From: Lactarius indigo
Taxonomy: Eukaryota > Basidiomycota > Agaricomycetes > Russulales > Russulaceae
Reading direction: 5' to 3'
DNA: 64,000 nt
Assembly (NCBI GenBank): GCA_025766275.1
Contig: JAFKAC010000013.1
Location: forward strand, 1-64,000
Shown here: in pieces, positions 57,241 to 64,000 of the stretch
Layout of the letters: each line of letters begins with the position of its first letter
Position numbering within the stretch: position 1 is the stretch's first letter
The notes under the pieces: model-generated
The model's input: only the letters and a program-made list of their open reading frames with translations
What the model was told of the DNA's origin: nothing
The model's database searches: none
Position numbers and translations under genes: made by a program

Positions 57241-58361
57241 CTCCTCGGGTAGACTCGGTACTGTACCCCGGAAGACTTCAAGCTTCGCGACCAACGGTGG
57301 AGACGATCTGAAGTCATTTAAGGACTAGCGATGATACTACAGTACCTAGTGGCAACTAGTTATCTGCCCCATCAGTGCAGATCGATTGGAACACAGATTG
57401 GATCGATTAGGCTGTCAAATACTCAAAGTCGGTAGGCCCATCATACAAGGTAAAGTAACGAGAAGACATTAGGGCACGACGCGCGCTAGCTGCTGGTTGC
57501 CATGTCCACGCCGAGATAGCTTGGTCATGGAAGCCATCCCCTCTCACGCCGCTCATGTCCCATGCATTACTTCTGATCGCTTCTCTCTTCAGGCAACACC
57601 TCCATTTGGGTTTTCGTGTCCCCCATTCCACCGCGGGTCCTGTCCGAGACGTGGTAGCCAAAGTTAAGAGTTAGGACGTACGCCCACATGATCGCACTGA
57701 AGCATATTCCCTTAAAAGGGCGAGATGTTCTTCCCTTTTCCCCGGGCTCAGGGCAGCGCACATCAATTTGTGGAGAATGGACAGCATGTTGTCGCGCGTG
57801 TCAGCTGTGTCAGGGTTGTCAGCTCGCGCCAGATTTCGATTTGTTGGTGATGGCGATGATACGTCTGGATGCGGTGGTTGGGCGGGGGAATATTTAGATT
57901 TGGGTGGACATGACCCATGGAAGCACAATGTAAGCTGAGACGCCTATACGCCATAATTCCATTCACGCCATAATGCATAAATGCTCTGAGCGTGTCACGG
58001 CGGTGCCCACCGCCGAGGCCGATGCAGGCTTGCTCAACAAGTGTTGGAGCCAAGTGCACTGGCACGCCAACTTGTCTGTTATAAATGCTATAAATTATGG
58101 AACAAGGACATTAGGCGTTTGTGGAAAATATACTCCTGAATATTTTTTTTTTTGCGGTACGGTGCCCCCGGGCGAATTATTTTGAAGTGTTTGTCCGAAA
58201 GAGTCTCCGCCAATCGTAATCGACGCTCGGGTCGCAAGGTGGTTTCCCTCTCTTGTCCTCATCTTCATCCTCATCTCATCCTCCTCATTCCTCCTTCCCA
58301 CTCCACGTCATTCCCTCTCCCTTTTCTTTTTCTCATCCTTTCACTTTCTACTTTCACCAAA
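57241..58361 (+). promoter_or_regulatory. Upstream region and pyrimidine-rich leader of the G-alpha gene
   Basis: No other gene recognised. A CT-rich tract (58245-58360) runs up to CACCAAAATGG, a typical fungal promoter/5' UTR with a good start context. TATAAATGCTATAAATTATG lies at 58080-58099. Confidence 0.5.
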
Positions 58362-59751
58362 ATGGGTTGCGTTCAATCGTCTGCTGTTGACGAAGCGGCC
58401 AAGGCCCGTACGTGTCCCTCCTTATCCTTTGTATTTGCCTCAAACCCGCTCACCTCTTTTCCTCTTCTTTACTCTTACCTCAGGCAATGAAGAAATTGAG
58501 AACCAGCTCAGGCGGGACAAGGTCATGGCAAAGAACGAAATCAAGATGTTGTTGCTCGGCGCCGGCGAGTCGGGCAAGGTGTGACCTTTTCACCTCAAGT
58601 CATTTCCCCTACACCCTTTCTGACAACAAAATTATCCTGCCCATGTCACCCTAGTCCACTGTACTCAAGCAAATGAAGCTCATTCATCACGGCGGATATA
58701 CCGAGCAAGAGCGGGAATCCTACAAGGAGATCATCTTCTCCAACACCATCCAGTCCTATGCGTGCCGTCCTCGAGGCGATGCCTCAGCTAGACATCTCTC
58801 TCACCCCACAGAACGATGCCCGCCGTGCGGTGATTCTTTCCTTACCCCCTCAAATAGAATCGGACGTCCTTCCGGGAGACGTCGCCGATGCCGTCAGAGG
58901 TCTGTGGCGTGACCCGGGCGTCCGTGAAGCTGTCAATCGTTCACGCGAGTTTCAACTGAACGACTCGGCCGTATACTACTTTGGCGCTGTCGACCGCATG
59001 GCCGATCCTCGCTACATGCCCACAGACCAAGGATATCCTTCGTAGCCGTGTAAAGACGACCGGTATCACTGAGACCGCCTTCAAGATTGGTGAGCTTACG
59101 TACAAGCTATTCGACGTCGGAGGTCAGCGAAGCGAGCGGAAAAAGTGGATCCATTGTTTCGAGAACGTCACTGCCCTTGTCTTTTTGGTCTCTCTCAGCG
59201 AATATGATCAGATGCTATACGAAGATGAGAGCGTGGTATGTCAACCTCTATCTATCGCGGGTCTTTCGCCGATGACATTCAATCCCTTCTCAGAACCGCA
59301 TGCAAGGAGGCTCTCACCCTGTTCGATTCGATATGTAATTCTCGGTGGTTCGTCAAGACGTCTATCGTAAGCATTACTCTCTCCGTTGTCTGGACCATAA
59401 GTCTCACACCTCATCGTCAGATCTTGTTCCTGAATAAGATTCGATTTGTTCGCTGAGAAGCTTCCCCGATCCCCTCTAGGCGACTATTTCCCTGACTACG
59501 CTGGGGGTGCTGACTACAATTCCGCGTGCGAGTACCTTCTCCAGCGCTTTGTCAGCCTCAACCAAAGTGCGGCGACGAAGCAGATCTATGCGCATTACAC
59601 ATGTGCCACCGATACGAATCAGATTCGATGTATGTTTCGCTTTTCATCATCCCTCCGTCCATCGCGTGTTGAATATCATTCGTCAGTCGTACTGAACGCC
59701 ATCTCGGACATCCTCCTGCAAATTCACTTGCGGGAGTGCGGCCTCTTGTGA
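58362..59751 (+). CDS. Heterotrimeric G-protein alpha subunit
   Basis: Membrane-anchored signalling GTPase. Exons begin 58362, 58484, 58655, 59294, 59421 and 59687. MGCVQSS gives myristoylation and palmitoylation sites. P-loop GAGESGKST is split by the intron after 58578; switch II reads [12 protein letters not shown]; the NKID box follows ILFL; TCATDT and the tail ECGLL (Cys at -4, the pertussis-toxin-type site) close the protein of about 355 aa. Four extra bases disrupt the frame: 58757 (TCC-T), 59031 (CAA-G), 59306 (CAA-G) and 59442 (ATT-C, inside NKID). Discounting them restores a full-length protein with all nucleotide-binding motifs. Confidence 0.93.
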
Positions 59752-61625
59752 GCGGGGGACACAGGGCAGCGCCAACGGAGCCGCGCGGTGCCCGATAAAC
59801 CTTGCCCTCAGCAAGTGTCGTTTTCCAGACGAAAGGGCTCCCCCAGAGACACGAACTACCGAAACGCCCGCGATGTCCCCTACATATTCTCCTGTACTCC
59901 TTTGGCCCTGATCTGTGCCAGTAACGCTCTCTCCCTGGTCTATCTCCGTTTTCCTTTCCCGGTCATCTGTATGCACCATCTACATTCGCCTCACTTTTTT
60001 GATGGCTCCTATTCTTCTTCTCCCCCCTCTAGTTTCTTTGCGCAAATCACTGCTTTCTTTTACGTTCGCGCCACGCGATAGTTACCCAGCTCTTTCCGCC
60101 GACGACGCCCATCTTATTCCCTTCCTGCATGTCGCGCTACATTCTATTACGAGTCACTTATCCCTTTCCTCCTTCTATTCTACGGAAATTACCTCATTCC
60201 CTTCCATCTGACTCGGTTGCAATGGGAGGGGGTATACGGCGGCGCACATCTTTTAATTTTTGATTTCGCTGTGGCTACGGTCTATCTTCTCTCCCTGCGT
60301 CTCCCGTCGTGCCCACCCCGCTTGTGCTTGCCGGTTGACAAGGTGCAAATTCACGTTCGCCGTATCCCGAAGCGGTTTTCCCATGGTTTCGTACTGTGTT
60401 GTACGTACGTACGTACGGTACTCCCTTGGCGTTACGGTCCGTTTCGGACTCTTACCACGGTACCAGTTTTTTTGCGAATCGAAGGAGGGGGGCAACTTCA
60501 TGTCAATTGCATTTCGTCGGCGGTGGTATTATAGCAGGCACACCAGATAGTTCCTCCTAGGGGATCGAAGTCTTCTTCTGTTTATATATTCACGTACGGA
60601 CTTTCTTTCTTTTCTTCGTATATATTATACATACGGATATTGTAGATGATCTGGGTTCATTAATTTTAGTAGGGACAGAAAAAAAAAGCCAGTCTCGGGC
60701 TTTATTTAGGCGTGTTGGATGGCTTGAGGAAGACTGGCGAGATAAGGAACAAATATTGTAGCGAGAATGAGATGAAACGTAGAGGAGGGGTGGTTCCCAC
60801 CCATCATAAGCATCATATCGTACAGCACTTCAATTGAACTCACTTATCACGATGCCAACATCTAACTTATTCACAGTAGCCACGCAACGCACAAACCAGA
60901 CACGTGCCTTTTTGTTTTCCCCGAATAAGACACGGTGCGGTGAGTCCCTTTTTCTGTCGAGGCACAGTTGTAACACTGCTACTCTGTAGGTTCCTGTCCC
61001 GCAGACCGCCGGCAGAAGGTCACGGTGAACTCGATCGGAGTCGTCTACCAAGTGTAATTCCAATTCGCGAACCTAGACGTGTCTCGCTTCTTTCCTCACT
61101 GAGCTACCTCCGCATGTGCCTTCCCTTTTTTCTTCGTCGTACGTAGTACGGTACCTGACGTACCCGCTCTTAGATAACACATCGGGTCCACACCCGGGAT
61201 GGGGGTGTCACGTAAGGGAGGGGCTGCATAAGGAGGCGTGCTGCGTAGAGTTTTGCACGCCCAGAGCCACGTAAAGGTCAGGGATAGCGGCTCATTGGTT
61301 TCAGAGGAGAGCATGCGCATACAAGGTATATCGCATGCAGGCTGCAAAGTCACGGAGTCTTATCACAACCCGTCCGTTTAGGCCATGTGGGCTCTGCCCT
61401 GCATCACCGTGATTTCTCTTGGCGCTTCTCTGGCATGTGAAAAGTCCTCTTGTGGATCCCCGTTGGTGTCTTCGTCCGGGCGACGCCATCGCCCAGTTTG
61501 TTCCGATTCTGAGCCGGGGACGTGCCATTAGGTACTAAAGAATTTCGTACACCGAGCCGAGTTCGCTTTTCACAAACGGACCGTAAACTATTAGGACCCA
61601 CCTGATTTATAGCCTTGCCTTGCCT
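59752..61625. other. Intergenic region
   Basis: 1.9 kb between convergent genes. GTACGTACGTACGTAC at 60402-60417 and a T/A-rich stretch at 60580-60700 are the only features seen. No gene recognised. Confidence 0.45.
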
Positions 61626-62945
61626 TCAGAGGAAAACTCGTTCCAAGAGCGCATTGAACCTCTCCACGTGCTGCTCATTCACACCATGTCCCGTTTCCTT
61701 CCACACCACGTACTCTGCCTCGGGCATGCACTTACTCAAATACGCCGAGTTTGATGACCTCACCAAATGATCGTGATCCCCGGTCAGGATCAATACCTTG
61801 GGGACGGTCTTGGACTATCCGTGCGAGACGTTCGGCTTCGACGTGGTGCGTGAACCCCGCCCACACCTGCGAGACGATCCCGACGGGTTTTTGGCTGCGT
61901 GTTACGGCCGCGCGCTCATCGTATAGCTTTTCAAAAAGGCGTCAAACATGATGGGTCGACTTTTAACTTTTAACTGAGCAACGCACCATGATCTGAACCT
62001 CACGGATTTGTCCTGCCCTCGGGATCGTTTTCGGTTTTTGCATCCAACCATGAGGAGTTGAAACAAACCTCCATAACCATGGGAGTACGCCTCTTTAGGT
62101 CTTCGATGAATGGCATCCTGGTTATTCCATTTTCAGAATGTTCGTTATGTAAGACACCTCGTTGTGCACCATACCTTAGGATATTCTTCAATCCGAACCA
62201 CTACTTCGCAATGTCAGTTGGGGTTTCTCTTAAAATAAGCCTCAAATTTGACGCACCGGAGGAATGTTGAATATAGGAAGACCTCCAGCTGTCGTGACCA
62301 CCAAGCTCAGAGAAATAAATCTCTCTGGAATACGATGGGTTAGCTCTGTGAACGATGTCAGAACTACAGTAAAAAGGATTTGGGCCACTACTAACGCACC
62401 CAGCGCAATCATACCGCCCATCGACAACCCAACGACATGGACGCTACGGCTCTTGGTCCAACCTACAAAATCGAGCAGTACAATGACATCTTCCGCCATG
62501 GCACTCGTCCTGGGGTATATTACGAAATGAGGAAGGAGGTCGAATGGGTGCAGTTGATGAATGTACAGACGAATATGGCCCCATTGGGGTGCCGCTGTTC
62601 CCTGTGCCTCTGTTATCGAAGACGAGAATGGTGTATTGCTGAGAGCCGACTAAAGTGCTTCACTTGTGCAGCCCATGCAGTTCAAGCTAGCATATAGTCT
62701 GTAAAAGAGCCCCTCGTATTCAGTTGTGATCGTGTGGACATGATGGTGATGATGATGCTCGCCCTGTGACGAAGACTACCATGACAGGCCCCGTGCCATG
62801 CTGTTCGAAGTACAGAGAGTGACTTTCCAGAGGCGGGCCCTTGGATCTCGGTTTCGCCACAGGACAGAGTCCCTTGCGAGTGCAGGTGGCCTGGGTCGTG
62901 AATACTTAGCCATTGCTGCTGAGGTGCGTCCTGGCTGGGAGTCAT
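61626..62945 (-). CDS. Alpha/beta-hydrolase
   Basis: Alpha/beta-hydrolase fold enzyme of unknown substrate. Family pieces in order: YFEQHGTGPVMVVFV, ILVFDNRGTGNSGTP, nucleophile elbow VHVVGLSMGGM (Ser in GLSMG), ELTHRIPERFISLSLV, then VPKVLILTGDHDHLVRSS and ETGHGVNEQHVERFN, carrying the acid and histidine. The start at 62945 (MTPSQDAPQQQ) gives an N-terminus ending GETEIQGPASGKSL. One extra base at 62816 (CTC-T) separates that from YFEQHG. Several introns are implied, for example after GPYS near 62568, but not all junctions were resolved. Confidence 0.75.
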
Positions 62946-63786
62946 GACGGTTTGCAAGAGAGCAAGTACTGAGTGAATCCATGTGATTGCAGCCTTTTTG
63001 AATGGACACGAACGCCACTGCTCGGTTCGGGTCTGTCTGTCTGCCTCATGGTCAGAGGGGACTCAGAGAGAGGTCATGCATGGTCATGAAGTCATGCCAG
63101 TGGAGTGGTCCGTGGAGGTTCGGTCCGTGGGAAATTCCAGGAAACCTTTACAGTAACACGAGCTCTCTCCTTTGAAGTGTTCATTTTTTCGTCTCTGAAG
63201 CGCACACTTTCACATCAATTACGCAAGGGGAAAAAAAAAAGCTGATGTTACGATACGGAACCATAGCTTCTGGAGGAAGGGGCCGTGGTGACGTTGACGT
63301 CGCGCGTGATATGACGGGCCTACCAAATAGAAAAAGAAGAAAAAAAACCTCATTGAACGCAAGGTCGACCCTGTCGTCGTTGTACTTTGCGTTGGGTTGG
63401 ACGCATGAACCGAGGACCAGCTAACCCGGCGTCGGTAGCATGACCCACCAAGTTTGGTCATGAGAAAAACGTTGGCCGCGCAACCTATGACGGTGGCAGA
63501 CAGTTTCCAAGTGCACGGCATGGAACTGCGCATGCGAGGATTTTCCCAACCCATGCGTCTCTCGACTGGCATTGCTCTACAAACCTGCCATGGTGACAAG
63601 TCCCATACCACTTGCACTTGCCTTGGAGTTTCTCTAAGGATCATTGATCAGAACGGCACTCCCGCATCAGAAGTTATATATTTCGTCTTTTACACTGCAA
63701 ATGGATATCGGATCTAGGTATATTAATCGTACAGATAGTCCGTATAATAAATAAGCTGGATGTCCGTCACTCTTACACTCACACCA
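62946..63786. other. No gene recognised
   Basis: Short ORFs only; none has a motif. A-runs at 63230 and 63340. Confidence 0.4.
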
Positions 63787-64000
63787 TTAAATCGAACAAT
63801 AGATGTCATACCCGTCCACTTCTTCGGACAATAATCGTACAATCCTCTGCTGTTCCGAGTCCCAGTCGCTGACAGTCTTCCCGCTGTTGTTGCTGCGCAC
63901 CTGTGCATCCGCATACCGCCGGTCCCAACAACGCACACGCAACGTCAAAGTCTCCATCTTCTGATGTAAAGTGTGATGACGTAGACCTGGATCCGTAAGT
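63787..64000 (-). CDS. 3' end of an unknown gene running off the window
   Basis: A minus-strand frame reads LTLRVRCWDRRYADAQV, then SDWDSEQQRIVRLLSEE and VDGYDIYCSI before TAA at 63789-63787. The composition looks like a real protein C-terminus. The upstream part is outside the window or behind an intron near 63967. Family not recognised. Confidence 0.35.
   Translation of the reverse strand, partial: LTDPGLRHHTLHQKMETLTLRVRCWDRRYADAQVRSNNSGKTVSDWDSEQQRIVRLLSEEVDGYDIYCSI

Noticed and set aside
56126..57317. Long minus-strand ORFs of 159-233 codons
   Set aside because: Several frames are open at once with P/S/L/H-rich products and no ATG context or splice structure; this is a composition effect of the purine tract.
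16554..62816. Programmed +1 ribosomal frameshifting in many genes
   Set aside because: There is no common slippery codon. The only shared rule is that the extra base is the transition partner of the preceding base, which frameshifting does not explain but merged alleles do.

Overview
This is the left end of a chromosome of a filamentous basidiomycete. The window opens with about 28 copies of CCCTAAA (1-198). Genes are packed with 46-63 nt introns. The mix of a Plavaka-type transposase, a NACHT-ankyrin gene, paired HNH genes and chromodomain Gypsy elements fits Agaricomycetes, and resembles Rhizoctonia/Ceratobasidiaceae. The genus is inferred from family resemblance and was not checked by any search.

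Layout. 1-10.6 kb, subtelomere: telomere, a small gene whose stop codon lies in a scrap of telomere repeat, a divergent Plavaka transposase, two minisatellites, an ankyrin fragment and a NACHT-ankyrin (NLR-like) gene. 11.6-30 kb, housekeeping and regulatory genes: HMG-box factor, NIMA-type kinase, Zn2Cys6 factor, thymidylate synthase, sphingolipid delta-4 desaturase, Sec2-type GEF and a PGRMC/Dap1-like heme protein. 31-32 kb, a decayed HNH gene. 32.7-51.05 kb, one nested transposon: a Tc1/mariner-type element with perfect inverted ends and TA target duplications, split by Gypsy-1 inside its transposase and by Gypsy-2 next to a second, convergent gene. 51.2-53.6 kb, a shorter relative of that element. 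55-64 kb, a second HNH copy, a purine-skewed tract, a G-alpha subunit, an alpha/beta hydrolase and the end of an unknown gene.

Main observation. The conserved genes do not read through in one frame. I place 22 single extra bases in them. Every one directly follows a codon third base and is that base's transition partner (C/T or A/G), so each looks like both alleles of a silent SNP written one after the other. The long transposon ORFs and the NLR gene have none. I read this as a consensus artefact of a heterozygous (heterokaryotic) strain, in which site density marks regions present on both haplotypes. I do not read it as frameshifting biology.

The two Gypsy elements share further features. 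Each has a primer-binding site complementary to its own predicted RNA 5' end (Tf1-like self-priming). Each has a leader free of AUG, and a gag frame with no early ATG but a shared CATCGTGGC at its likely start. All six differences between paired LTRs are CpG transitions, which fits methylated, deaminating repeats.
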